DNA of 64,000 nt from positions 62,001 through 126,000 of the forward strand of contig NZ_JAYTLQ010000019.1 in the NCBI RefSeq assembly GCF_043729335.1, written 5' to 3'. The notes beneath the pieces were generated by a model. It had not been told where the DNA came from, did not search any database, and was given only the letters and a program-made list of their open reading frames with translations. The translations under genes and the position numbers were made by a program. Positions 25,337-33,795 of this stretch are shown in pieces. Numbering within the stretch: position 1 is the first letter of the stretch; the number at the start of each line of letters is the position of its first letter. Source of the stretch: Crenothrix sp043729335. GTDB lineage: Bacteria; Pseudomonadota; Gammaproteobacteria; Methylococcales; Methylomonadaceae.

Positions 25337-27207
25337 ATCAACTTATACTCGCGTGCCAGTTTATACCGGCGCTAGGCTTTTTATTGGTGTTTTTATCGCC
25401 TAATAACGAGAAAGTAATCTCGACTATTAGCGCCTGGATTACCCATTTAACAGGCTTAAGCATTATTGTCATGCTGGCGCTGTGGGCAAGCCAAGGGTTC
25501 CCCAATGTTGAGTACGAATGGTTTAGCTTGTACGAAACAGCGGATTATCACTTCCCGGTTCTGTTTTTTCTGGATCGGGTCGGCGCGGTTTATTTGCTGT
25601 GTGTATGGATTATTTTTTCTATTATCGTTAAATACTGCCGCTATTATTTGCACAGGGAAACCGGTTATAAACGCTTTTTCTTGAATATTTTTGGCTTTTT
25701 ATTCGGGCTTAACCTAATTATTTTGTCCGGTTCTATTGATATGTTATTTGCTGGCTGGGAGATTGTCGGCATTTCATCCTTCCTGTTGATTGCCTTCTAT
25801 CGCCACCGGGTACAGCCGATAAGAAATGCACTGCGGGCTTATACAATCTATCGTTTTTGCGATATTGGCTTGCTGCTGGGCACCTGGATGAGCCACATGT
25901 TATTTCACGAAAGTCCGCATTTTAGCCAACTCAACAGCCTGTATGAAAGCACGCTATTGGCCTCATTAGGCTACGGCGAATTATCACTGCTCACCTGTTT
26001 AATTATTATTGCCGCCTCGGGCAAGTCGGCACAATTTCCGTTCTGCTTTTGGCTGCCGCGTGCTATGGAAGGGCCAACGCCTTCCAGTGCCATTTTTTAT
26101 GGTGCTTTGTCTGTGCATTTAGGTGTTTTCTTGCTGCTGCGCACCGACCCGATCTGGAGCTACCACTATATTACCCGCGCCATTATTTTTAGTATCGGCT
26201 TATTGACAGTCTTTATCGCCAGCCTGTCTGAAAAAACCCAATCCAATATTAAAGGCCAGATTGCTTACGCCTCCATCACCCAAGTGGGCTTTATGTTTAT
26301 CGAGCTGTCCTTAGGCTTGGATACGCTGGTGTTATTCCACTTTATGGGTAATGCTTTTTTACGCTGTTATCAGTTGCTGGTGTCGCCTTCTATTATCACG
26401 CATTTATTACGGGTAGAAGGGGCTGCGGATACTGATTTTTACGTTGAAAAAAGCCCGATGCGCCAGTTTTTGCCCATTTCCATACGCAACCAGTTACCGG
26501 AGGTGTTACAAAACACTTTATATGTATTTTCGTTACAAGAAGGCGGTCTGGAATTTTTAGTACGCAGTTTATTATGGACACCGTTTAAACGCATCGGGGG
26601 TTGGATAAATGCGCTTAATTTATGGTGGACAGGATTAGTCGTCTTGGTAAATGTCAGTATTTGTGCAGCGATGATTACTGCGGGTATAGATATGAAATAC
26701 CTGGCCATACCCGTCTCATTAGCGATGATTGTTGCCTCATCCAGCGCCTTTAGCCAAAAGCACAGCCCGTTTAAAGTATGGAATAGCATCTTATTAAGTT
26801 ATGTGCTTTCCGGGGTCGCGGTTTTGATGATTAACCCCAATATTGGCTCTGATGTATTGATGTTTTTTTCTGGCATTTTTCCTTCCTGGCTATTAGGGAT
26901 CATTGTTTTACATAAGCTGCTTAAAAACCAAAATTTCAAAGAGGCGCCGTTTGCTTTTAGGGCCATGGCAGAAACCCAGCCCAAGTTGTCGCTGCTATTG
27001 TTTATCAGCTTCTTGGGGATAGTGGGCTTTCCTATCACCCCTGCGTTTTTAAGTGAAGACATTCTGCTAGCCCATGCCAGTAGCGAGCATCCCTGGTTTG
27101 CCTTGCCTATCACTATTGCTTTTGTGGTTAACGGGATAGCGGCGGCACGGGTCTATTTGAGATTGTGCATGGGTAGAGCTAACGAAACATATAGCGTAAC
27201 GAACTAA
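25333..27207 (+). CDS. dabB: DabB, NuoL-like membrane subunit of the DIC accumulation complex
   Basis: A 624-residue proton-antiporter (Mrp/NuoL)-fold membrane protein with more than a dozen hydrophobic segments. Family landmarks are the Glu-bearing helix AGWEIVGISSFLLIAFYRHR and the Lys-bearing helix GKSAQFPFCFWLPRAMEGPTPSSAIFYGA. No other complex I genes are near, and it is coupled to dabA through an ATGA overlap, so it is the ion-conducting partner rather than NuoL/NdhF. It would supply cation flux for CO2 hydration by DabA. Confidence 0.93.
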   Translation: MNQLILACQFIPALGFLLVFLSPNNEKVISTISAWITHLTGLSIIVMLALWASQGFPNVEYEWFSLYETADYHFPVLFFLDRVGAVYLLCVWIIFSIIVKYCRYYLHRETGYKRFFLNIFGFLFGLNLIILSGSIDMLFAGWEIVGISSFLLIAFYRHRVQPIRNALRAYTIYRFCDIGLLLGTWMSHMLFHESPHFSQLNSLYESTLLASLGYGELSLLTCLIIIAASGKSAQFPFCFWLPRAMEGPTPSSAIFYGALSVHLGVFLLLRTDPIWSYHYITRAIIFSIGLLTVFIASLSEKTQSNIKGQIAYASITQVGFMFIELSLGLDTLVLFHFMGNAFLRCYQLLVSPSIITHLLRVEGAADTDFYVEKSPMRQFLPISIRNQLPEVLQNTLYVFSLQEGGLEFLVRSLLWTPFKRIGGWINALNLWWTGLVVLVNVSICAAMITAGIDMKYLAIPVSLAMIVASSSAFSQKHSPFKVWNSILLSYVLSGVAVLMINPNIGSDVLMFFSGIFPSWLLGIIVLHKLLKNQNFKEAPFAFRAMAETQPKLSLLLFISFLGIVGFPITPAFLSEDILLAHASSEHPWFALPITIAFVVNGIAAARVYLRLCMGRANETYSVTN

Positions 27208-27225
27208 TTTATAGGAGCACTATTT

Positions 27226-27942
27226 ATGATAAGCAAAAAAAATACAGCATTAAGCGTTTCAGTGTTAATCCTAAACGCAATCATTTTTATACCGCCTGTT
27301 GCAGCAGAGGATGATGTATTCCAAGATTCCGGTAGTTGGTCGCAAATAGTGGGTGAAGGTAGCTTGGGGTTTATTGACCCTAAACTGAGCAAGGCGCGAA
27401 TATGGCTGGAAGGCCAGGCTCGTGTCAATGACGACTTCGGCCATTTTTATCAGGGCATGGTGCGTGCTGCTGTGGGCTATTCCATCACTGACCGCGCCAC
27501 ATTGTGGGCGGGTTATACCTGGTTGCCGACCGAAAATATCGGCAAACCCTATGTTAACCAGCAGGATGTCTGGCCGGCGTTTCGTTATGTATTACCTACC
27601 GACTATGGCCCAGTCACTTTTAGAACTATGCTGGAAAGTAATTTTATCCCCGGCAGCGATGTGCGGTTTCGTCCCCGCCAAATGGTCAAGTTTATGCATC
27701 CGTTTGAATTTCAGCCAAAACTCAGCTTTATCACCTGGGACGAATTTTTTATCCGTGTCAATACCACAGCTTCTGGCCAGGCAGGTTTTGACCAGAACCG
27801 CGCTTTCGTGGGGCTAGGCTGGACGTTTAATAAAAACTTCCGTCTTGAAGGAGGCTATATGAATCAATATCTGGATGATGCCACCCATACCAATAATACT
27901 ATGCGTCATTTGGCGATGGTGTCATTATTTATGAATTTTTAA
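27226..27942 (+). CDS. DUF2490 outer-membrane beta-barrel protein
   Basis: A 238-residue protein with a signal peptide (ends near PVAA/ED) and DUF2490 features: alternating strands (ARIWLEGQARVND, YQGMVRAAVGYSI, TLWAGYTWLPT, FRLEGGYMNQYLDD) and the characteristic end HLAMVSLFMNF with terminal Phe as in outer-membrane barrels. It starts 18 bases after dabB with GGAG(CA) upstream, so it is in the dabAB operon. Its 3' third is duplicated at 28663-28830. Function is unknown; a porin-like role for carbon uptake is speculation. Confidence 0.85.
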   Translation: MISKKNTALSVSVLILNAIIFIPPVAAEDDVFQDSGSWSQIVGEGSLGFIDPKLSKARIWLEGQARVNDDFGHFYQGMVRAAVGYSITDRATLWAGYTWLPTENIGKPYVNQQDVWPAFRYVLPTDYGPVTFRTMLESNFIPGSDVRFRPRQMVKFMHPFEFQPKLSFITWDEFFIRVNTTASGQAGFDQNRAFVGLGWTFNKNFRLEGGYMNQYLDDATHTNNTMRHLAMVSLFMNF

Positions 27943-27995
27943 ATAATGCCGACAGTTTATTATAAAAAATTTTTTATTATAGGAATTTATACGCA

Positions 27996-28562
27996 ATGAG
28001 TATTTTTAATAAGTTCAAAATGATTTCTTCTCTTACAGCGATCATTATCATTAGTGGCTGTGGAGGGTACGGCAATGGAATGTACGGGAATACGAACTCT
28101 AATGGACAAGGTTCAGGGGGAGGCAACGCTATGGGAAGTGGAAATTATGGCGGACTGTTTGGTAATGCAGGATCTAATGTATTAGGCTCTGTCGTCAGTA
28201 GTGCAATGGGCGGTGGTATTGGGGGCACCGTTCTAAGTTCTATTATTCAAGGGATGGGGAGTAACGTCTTAAATGGACAAATTGGCTCTCAATTATCCCC
28301 GACTGACCAAAACTTTAGACTTCAGCAATTAGGGGGTGCGGTTCATTCAGGAACTGTCAAGCAAGCACAGCAATGGACTAATCCGCAGACGGGCAATACC
28401 ATCGCGCTTAACCCAGTTGGCCAGCAAACTCTCCATTCAACCACACAGCAAACTTGTCAAAACCTGCAAGAAACGGTCACGCAGCCTAATGGCCAGAACA
28501 TTACCGAAAACCGATTGGCTTGTTTAAATGCGCAAACGGGAAAATGGAATTTGGTGCATTAA
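27996..28562 (+). CDS. Gly/Asn-rich lipoprotein
   Basis: A 188-residue predicted lipoprotein: signal with IIISGC (lipid-bearing Cys near 24), a Gly/Asn/Ser-rich stretch (about 25-95, with GSVVSSAMGGGIGGTVLSSI resembling glycine-zipper segments), then a polar domain (LQQLGGAVHSGTVKQAQQWTNPQTGNTIALNP) that resembles the C-terminal part of 17-kDa surface-antigen-like lipoproteins. AGGAA lies upstream. It follows the DUF2490 gene by 53 bases and may be the last gene of the dabAB operon. Confidence 0.7.
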   Translation: MSIFNKFKMISSLTAIIIISGCGGYGNGMYGNTNSNGQGSGGGNAMGSGNYGGLFGNAGSNVLGSVVSSAMGGGIGGTVLSSIIQGMGSNVLNGQIGSQLSPTDQNFRLQQLGGAVHSGTVKQAQQWTNPQTGNTIALNPVGQQTLHSTTQQTCQNLQETVTQPNGQNITENRLACLNAQTGKWNLVH

Positions 28563-28609
28563 GATTTTTATTTTAGATTTATAGCCCTAAGATAATAGAT
28601 GCGTCGTGT

Positions 28610-28662
28610 ATGCGCGTACGCTGGTTTTTTATACTTTTGTTTATTGCAGTTCTGGAAATTAG
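28610..28662 (+). repeat. Partial copy of the small membrane ORF 28924-29076
   Basis: About 53 bases starting ATGCGCGTACGCTGG repeat the first 17-18 codons of the ORF at 28924-29076 with a few substitutions. The copy breaks off after GAAATTAG and joins the duplicated DUF2490 3' end. Confidence 0.8.
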
Positions 28663-28830
28663 GGGCAAGCAGGATTTGATCAAAACCGTGGTTTCGTTGG
28701 GCTTGGTTGGACGTTTAATAAAAACTTTCGTCTTGAGGGAGGCTATATGAATCAATATCTGGATGATGCTACCTATACCAATAACACTATGCGGCATTTG
28801 GCGATGGTGTCATTATTTATGAACTTCTAA
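28663..28830 (+). pseudogene. Duplicated 3' end of the DUF2490 gene
   Basis: Reading GGG CAA GCA from 28663 gives the last 55 residues of the DUF2490 protein (27775-27942) almost unchanged, including EGGYMNQYLDD and the natural stop. No start or signal peptide is present. DNA differences are mainly at third positions, so the duplication is not brand new and has been under selection or gene conversion for part of its life. Confidence 0.9.
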
Positions 28831-28923
28831 ACTTTGCTCTACAATTGGTTTATACATCTGCAACGCTTATTCGTCTACTTTCAGACGAAGAGCAATCAGC
28901 AGATACCAACGAGGAAATAAGTT

Positions 28924-29076
28924 ATGCGCATACGCTGGTTTTTTATACTTTTATTTATTGCAGTTCTGGAGATTAGTCCGATACCCATCACACCCTTAAT
29001 ACTCATTTGGATCGTGCTGTTTCGGCCAGCGTGGTTTTATAACGCTGTGCTCAAAATTTATGGCAAGCAGCCGTGA
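28924..29076 (+). CDS. 50-residue membrane protein
   Basis: MRIRWFFILLFIAVLEISPI begins a small protein with one or two hydrophobic helices (about 5-33) and a basic C-terminus (AVLKIYGKQP). GAGGAAATAAGTT upstream offers a ribosome site. The first 17 codons are also present as a partial duplicate at 28610. Its TGA overlaps an ATG of the next frame. No family recognised; the intact copy with mostly synonymous or conservative differences from the partial one suggests it is real. Confidence 0.55.
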   Translation: MRIRWFFILLFIAVLEISPIPITPLILIWIVLFRPAWFYNAVLKIYGKQP

Positions 29077-29093
29077 TGGGGATAGAACTGGCC

Positions 29094-29372
29094 ATGTCTT
29101 CAACATTTATTTGTTGTCCAAGTTGCGGAAGCAATCAAGTCGCTAAACGGGGTAAAACCAATAATGGAACACAGCGTTATAGCTGTTTGGAAACCAATTG
29201 CTTAATGCAGACGTTCATCCTGGACTACAGCTATAACGGTTGTGTCTCCCATGCAAAGCAGCAAATCCTTGCTATCGCGGTATCCACTAATAATATTCGT
29301 AATGTCGCTTTGGAGCAGGACATTAGTTCGAGTACAGTTATTAAAAAGAAGAAAAATATAACGCTGCATTGA
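29094..29372 (+). mobile_element. IS1-type InsA remnant (no InsB)
   Basis: A 92-residue frame, the size of IS1 InsA (91), with the same plan: zinc-ribbon start (CPSCGSNQVAKRGKTNNGTQRYSC), QTFILDYSYNG in place of QLQFTYTASQPG, then a helix-turn-helix (QQILAIAVSTNNIRNVALEQDISSSTVIKK). In IS1 a frameshift joins InsA to the catalytic InsB; here no InsB-like sequence follows before the next gene. The element is therefore an immobile remnant, next to the duplicated fragments it may have helped create. Confidence 0.75.
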
Positions 29373-29471
29373 TTTTTTTTGCCTGAACAAATGTCATCGG
29401 TATGTAAAAGCAACTCAACTGGGTAAATCAGCGCTTGCCCGTTTCAGAATAATATTTTGCTAAAAAGACAA

Positions 29472-29491
29472 ACATTACAAAATGGTAATGT
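29472..29491. promoter_or_regulatory. Dyad upstream of the PepSY-regulator operon
   Basis: ACATTAC-AAAATG-GTAATGT, a perfect 7-bp dyad with a 6-base centre, flanked more loosely by GACA and TGTC. It lies 83-102 bases before the PepSY gene. It resembles TTAC-N-GTAA sites of copper/metal OmpR-type regulators, so the regulator encoded at 29974 is the obvious candidate reader. Confidence 0.55.
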
Positions 29492-29573
29492 GTCGGAAGC
29501 TTTCCTGCAATGTGCGCTACGTTATTCTATATTCGAAATCAGGCACACCGTCTGATATGAATAAGGATTGAAA

Positions 29574-29930
29574 ATGAGCCATAAATATAGCAAAACCCTG
29601 ATAGCTACACTTAGCATGGTTATCATAACCGGCATCACTGTTAACTTAGCCCAGGCCACTGAAGCGAAAGAAAATAAAGCCAAAGAGCTAGCGCTTTTTA
29701 GCCAGGCAAAAATTTCATTAACCGATGCCATCAAAGCCGCAGAACAAAAAACCGGCGGCAAGGCCGTAGAAGCAGATATAGATGATGAATCAAGTTCGGT
29801 TCAGTTTGAAATCGGGATTCTTAAAGACAGCAAGCTCCATGAAGTGATGGTGGATGGCAAAACGGGTGACGTCGTTAAAGTTTCCCAGGATGATGAGGCT
29901 AACGAAGGCGCTGAAAACGAGAAAGAGTAA
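29574..29930 (+). CDS. PepSY-domain periplasmic protein
   Basis: A 118-residue exported protein (signal peptide ending near NLAQA). A PepSY domain covers about 38-105: ISLTDAIKAAEQKTGGKAVEADIDDESSSVQFEIGILKDSKLHEVMVDGKTGDVV, the classic strand-helix pattern, with an acidic tail. Such proteins often sit beside two-component systems that sense metals or envelope stress. AAGG lies 7 bases before ATG 29574. A terminator-like hairpin separates it from the regulator gene. Confidence 0.88.
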   Translation: MSHKYSKTLIATLSMVIITGITVNLAQATEAKENKAKELALFSQAKISLTDAIKAAEQKTGGKAVEADIDDESSSVQFEIGILKDSKLHEVMVDGKTGDVVKVSQDDEANEGAENEKE

Positions 29931-29934
29931 ACTT

Positions 29935-29966
29935 AATGCCGGGGCATATTTGGCCCGGCATTGTTT
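29935..29966 (+). terminator. Hairpin between the PepSY gene and the response regulator
   Basis: AATGCCGGG (29935-29943) pairs perfectly with CCCGGCATT (29954-29962), followed by GTTTT. A 9-bp GC-rich stem with a short T-run suits a partial terminator, which would make the PepSY transcript more abundant than the regulator-kinase transcript. Confidence 0.7.
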
Positions 29967-29973
29967 TGAAACT

Positions 29974-30651
29974 ATGAAAATATTAATTACTGAAGATGAT
30001 CATGAAACCTTGACTTATGTCTCAGCAGGTTTGCAACAGGCAGGTCATATTGTCGACTCGGCAAAGGATGGCTATGAAGGTTTGTTCCTGGCCAAAGAGG
30101 GAGACTATGATTTGCTGGTTGTCGATCGCATGTTGCCGGGTCTTGATGGATTGAGCCTGGTAAAAATGTTGCGTAGTGCCGGTTGCAATATACCGGTGCT
30201 ATTTCTTACCACTATGTGCGGCATTGATGATCGTGTTGAAGGCCTAAATGCGGGTGCTGATGATTATTTAGTCAAACCGTTCGCTTTCAGTGAGCTTAGC
30301 GCACGGGTCAATGCGTTGCTACGCAGGCCAAGAGAGTCAGTAGAACAAAAAATCTTGCAGGTTGCAGGGCTTGAAATCGACCTGCTGAAAAGAGCTGTCA
30401 GGCGTAGTGGGCAACTCATTGATCTACAGCCCACTGAATACCGTCTGCTTGAATATCTGCTACGCCATGCCGGGCAAATTGTTACACGCACCATGCTGCT
30501 GGAAAGCGTCTGGGATTTTCATTTTGACCCCAAAACTAACATCGTTGAAACCCATATCAGCCGCTTACGTGCTAAGTTAAATACGGGCAACAAATCCGAT
30601 CTCATTCATACCGTGCGCGGCGCTGGCTATCTCATTCATGAAGCTAATTAG
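29974..30651 (+). CDS. OmpR-family response regulator
   Basis: A 225-residue regulator with acidic pocket TEDD, phospho-acceptor Asp51 (LLVVDRMLPGLDG), conserved Lys (DDYLVKPFAFSELSARV) and a winged-helix output domain (IDLQPTEYRLLEYLLRHAG, ETHISRLRAKL, IHTVRGAGYLI). ATG 29974 is the start; the frame is open further upstream, but that part overlaps the PepSY gene. The kinase gene overlaps its end by 14 bases. Similarity is to the CusR/CopR-like subgroup. Confidence 0.92.
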   Translation: MKILITEDDHETLTYVSAGLQQAGHIVDSAKDGYEGLFLAKEGDYDLLVVDRMLPGLDGLSLVKMLRSAGCNIPVLFLTTMCGIDDRVEGLNAGADDYLVKPFAFSELSARVNALLRRPRESVEQKILQVAGLEIDLLKRAVRRSGQLIDLQPTEYRLLEYLLRHAGQIVTRTMLLESVWDFHFDPKTNIVETHISRLRAKLNTGNKSDLIHTVRGAGYLIHEAN

Positions 30652-31996
30652 CAGGGTTGGCAGCATCAGTTTTAAATTGTCGGCCTTATATTTAGGGCTG
30701 TTTTTAGTGTCATTTCTAGCGATTGGCATAGCCGTTTATATGTTAACGACCCAGACCCTGGAGCAACAGCTTAAAAACAGTATCGAGATGGAAGTGAATC
30801 GGCTGAAAACTGAATATGATTCAGGTGGTATAGCCGAATTGGCAGACGAAATTAACGAAGTTGATGGAAAGGGCTCACGCAGTCTTCTTGAATACGGGGT
30901 TATTCAGGGTAATGGTACGTTGATAGCGGGAAGCTTCTCAGGTTTTAAAAATTTTGCGGGCTGGCAGACTGTCACGCAATCAGCTAAGGCCAATAAAGTA
31001 GGAAATACATTTCTCTATGTCAGGGTTATAGCTTTATCCAATAATATTTGGCTGGGGGTAGCTCATAACGGCGAGACTATTCAGAATGCCGGTGCGGCGA
31101 TTATTCGGGCATTTATTTGGGGCTTTGTTTTAGTTATTTTTCTGGGTGCAATGGGCGGGCTGTACCTGAGCCGCGCTTTCCTGAGAAAAATACAGAGCAT
31201 TACAACATCGACACAGGCCATTATTGCAGGCGATCTAAAGCATCGATTGCCCGTTTCAAAAAACCGCGATGAACTCGATGAGCTGGCTTTTTTGCTAAAC
31301 CGTATGCTGGATAAAATTGGCCTGTTACTTGAGAATATCCAGCAAGTTTCCAATGACATCGCACACGATCTGCGTACGCCGATCAGCCATTTAAAATTCA
31401 GGCTGGAAGATACACTTACCAAGAACCTCACGGCTGAGCAATACCCAGAACGCATAGCCTTCGCCATTGAAGAAGTTGACAGCATTCTTGATACTTTCTC
31501 CGCCATGCTGAGAATTTCCCAGATAGAATCCGGTTCCCGCCGTAGCGGTTTCAAAACCGTTAATCTCAGTGCTATCGTTGTTTCGGTGATTGATGCACTA
31601 CAACCGGTCGCCGAGGAACAGGGGAAAGCTATTCGCGTAGACATTGATCAAGATGTCACACTGACCGGTGATAAAGAACTGCTGACGCAACTGGTCTTTA
31701 ATCTGCTGGATAATGCCATCTTGCACACGCCTTGCAACACACAGATACAGGTCAGTCTGCGATTGTCAGATGCGCACATTGAATGGGTGGTGGCAGATAA
31801 TGGTTCAGGTATTGCTGAAGTCTATCACCAGAAAGTATTCCAACGTTTTTACCGCCTTGAGCAAAGCCGAACCACGCCAGGTAACGGCTTGGGCCTTAGC
31901 ATTGTTGCTGCTATCGTAGCGCTGCATGAAGGGAGCCTAACGCTGTTTGATAACAAGCCAGGTCTTAAAGTTGTACTACAGTTGTCGAGTCAATGA
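30638..31996 (+). CDS. Sensor histidine kinase
   Basis: A 452-residue kinase: TM helix about 13-38, periplasmic sensor of about 120 residues, TM about 150-173, HAMP (FLRKIQSITTSTQAIIAGDLKHRLPVSKNRDELDELA), the His motif SNDIAHDLRTPISHL (His about 244), and an ATPase domain (NLLDNAI, DNGSGI, GNGLGLSIVAAI). It pairs with the regulator it overlaps. The efflux genes downstream could be its regulon, by position. Confidence 0.92.
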   Translation: MKLISRVGSISFKLSALYLGLFLVSFLAIGIAVYMLTTQTLEQQLKNSIEMEVNRLKTEYDSGGIAELADEINEVDGKGSRSLLEYGVIQGNGTLIAGSFSGFKNFAGWQTVTQSAKANKVGNTFLYVRVIALSNNIWLGVAHNGETIQNAGAAIIRAFIWGFVLVIFLGAMGGLYLSRAFLRKIQSITTSTQAIIAGDLKHRLPVSKNRDELDELAFLLNRMLDKIGLLLENIQQVSNDIAHDLRTPISHLKFRLEDTLTKNLTAEQYPERIAFAIEEVDSILDTFSAMLRISQIESGSRRSGFKTVNLSAIVVSVIDALQPVAEEQGKAIRVDIDQDVTLTGDKELLTQLVFNLLDNAILHTPCNTQIQVSLRLSDAHIEWVVADNGSGIAEVYHQKVFQRFYRLEQSRTTPGNGLGLSIVAAIVALHEGSLTLFDNKPGLKVVLQLSSQ

Positions 31997-32047
31997 ATGA
32001 CTCCTTTCTCGTCCACTTAACCGTACCCACCTTTGAATACAGTCATA

Positions 32048-33439
32048 ATGCCCAAGCCATTACATCGACAGGGATTTCAAACAACCTCGCTAATGAGATT
32101 ATTTTGCGTATTAACGACACTGTTTTCGCTAGCGTGTACGACTTACCATGCTAAAACATTAAATACTCAAACGGTAGCCCAATACAACAAAACGCCATCA
32201 TCAGATCAGTTACAAATGCTGGCATCTCACATTAAACACTCTTTACTTAAGCCGGTGGTATTTGAGTTATCGGATGGTTTATCCCCTGATGAGGCGGCGA
32301 TTTTAGCGGTTTTGCAAAATAAAGATTTGCGCCTTGCCAGAAATAAACTGGGCATTGCCAATGCTCAATTATTACAGGCGGGTTTATTACCTAATCCTCG
32401 TCTTGCCTATAATATTGCCGGAACCACAGGGGGATTAGATGCAGGCAAGGTAACAGGCTACGGTTTGAGTTTAGATTGGGAAGTCACTGCCTTGTTAACA
32501 CAAGCCAATAGAGTTTCTGGCGCTAGTGCCGAACAAAAATCAGTTAATTTGCAAATTGCCTGGCAGGAATGGCAAGTGGCGCAAGCCGCAAAATTGGCGT
32601 GTTATCAATGGCTAGTGTATGCCCAGCAACAAGCCTTGTTAGAAGATAGCCTGCAACGTTTGACGCACAATAACGAACAGCTAAAAATAGCCGTCGATAA
32701 AGGTTTGATTACTGCGTTGGAAAGTATGTCCGGCGTCACCGCACAAACCACGCTGGAAAATCGTTTAGAGGGTGTGCTAGCTCAAAAAAGCCTACATCAA
32801 CAACGACTCAACCGAGCGTTAGGACGGCAGCCCGATGAGTCTATTCCGTTTCAGGAAACCACCGCATTGCCTGAAGAATTGACTGTGTCCAGCTACATGC
32901 AACTTACCAGTAACTTATCACAACAACGCCTGGATTTATTGGCCTTGCAACAAGGCTATCAAAATCAGGAACAGCAAGTGCACATTGCTGTGTTGCAACA
33001 GTTTCCTAAAATCAGCATTGGTATTACCCATACCAAAAACAACAGTGATTACTACACGATGGGGGCAGGTATTTCGTTGTCGTTGCCGGTGTTCGATCAA
33101 AATCAGGGTGCGATTGCCTTGGCTAAAGCCAATCGGCAAACCTTGTTTGATGAATACAGCAATCGTGATTTTCAAAGCAAAGCCGATATTGCCGAATTGC
33201 TGGTGACCATCACTTCAGTAAACGGCGAAATTAAAACCTCTCATACCGCTTTGTCCAGCTTAGAAACATTGCTGGACGCTTACGATACCGCCAGCCAGCA
33301 AGGGCAAATTGACCGGCTGGTTTATTACACGGCGTGGAGTAATGTACTCGATAAAAAAGTGGATTTATTGACCTTGCAGTTGCATTTGATTGAAGCACAA
33401 ATTGCTTTGGAAACGGCTACAGGACGCTATTCTTTATAA
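32048..33439 (+). CDS. TolC-like outer-membrane efflux lipoprotein
   Basis: About 463 residues. A lipoprotein signal (MRLFCVLTTLFSLAC) sits 15 residues after the ATG at 32048; ATG 32093 would start exactly at it and may be the true start. The rest has the two-fold coiled-coil helical repeat of outer-membrane efflux proteins (AILAVLQNKDLRLARNKLGIANAQLLQAGLLPNPRLAYNI early; ISIGITHTKNN and GISLSLPVFDQNQGAIALAKA late). It would form the exit duct for the RND pump 2-6 kb downstream, though an MFS gene lies between. Confidence 0.88.
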   Translation: MPKPLHRQGFQTTSLMRLFCVLTTLFSLACTTYHAKTLNTQTVAQYNKTPSSDQLQMLASHIKHSLLKPVVFELSDGLSPDEAAILAVLQNKDLRLARNKLGIANAQLLQAGLLPNPRLAYNIAGTTGGLDAGKVTGYGLSLDWEVTALLTQANRVSGASAEQKSVNLQIAWQEWQVAQAAKLACYQWLVYAQQQALLEDSLQRLTHNNEQLKIAVDKGLITALESMSGVTAQTTLENRLEGVLAQKSLHQQRLNRALGRQPDESIPFQETTALPEELTVSSYMQLTSNLSQQRLDLLALQQGYQNQEQQVHIAVLQQFPKISIGITHTKNNSDYYTMGAGISLSLPVFDQNQGAIALAKANRQTLFDEYSNRDFQSKADIAELLVTITSVNGEIKTSHTALSSLETLLDAYDTASQQGQIDRLVYYTAWSNVLDKKVDLLTLQLHLIEAQIALETATGRYSL

Positions 33440-33795
33440 AGGTAGACATGTTGCGGGCCTTAATCAGGTTTTCGTACTTCGACAGATGGCAAAATTTAAT
33501 GGAATTTATACTTCGTGGGTTAAAAATACCTGTTCCAGAATTATAGCCCCTAAATTGAAAATTGCTGACGTAATTGTCCTGCATACCGAAGGCAAAAAGG
33601 TTTCGCGTCGCGGACTTTTCTGTAAAATCAGGCTGTCTCTATTGGGCTGTAGCGGGGATCATAAATCCTGTTAAAAAATAAAATCTAATCGTTTTAGCTG
33701 GGTGGCTGCGTAGTGACAAATACATTTTTAAAATTTCGTACCAACTGGTTTTTGGAGTCGGTATTTCTACAAAATTACGATCAGGTTTAAACGAA
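33440..33795. other. Intergenic region, 356 bp, no clear feature
   Basis: Short open frames occur here, but they have no ribosome site and no recognisable protein pattern; codon use looks random. The stretch separates the outer-membrane efflux gene from the MFS gene and may be decayed coding DNA. I see no repeat, RNA gene or operator. Confidence 0.4.

Noticed and set aside
25333..27207. NuoL/NdhF subunit of complex I
   Set aside because: No other complex I gene is near and the start overlaps dabA; DabB fits better.
29373..29567. Possible sigma-54 promoter before the PepSY gene (GG and TTGC near 29449-29464)
   Set aside because: The distance between GG and GC is 13 bases, not 10.
33390..33674. 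94-codon frame after the TolC-like gene
   Set aside because: It begins inside the efflux gene, lacks a ribosome site and shows no domain pattern.
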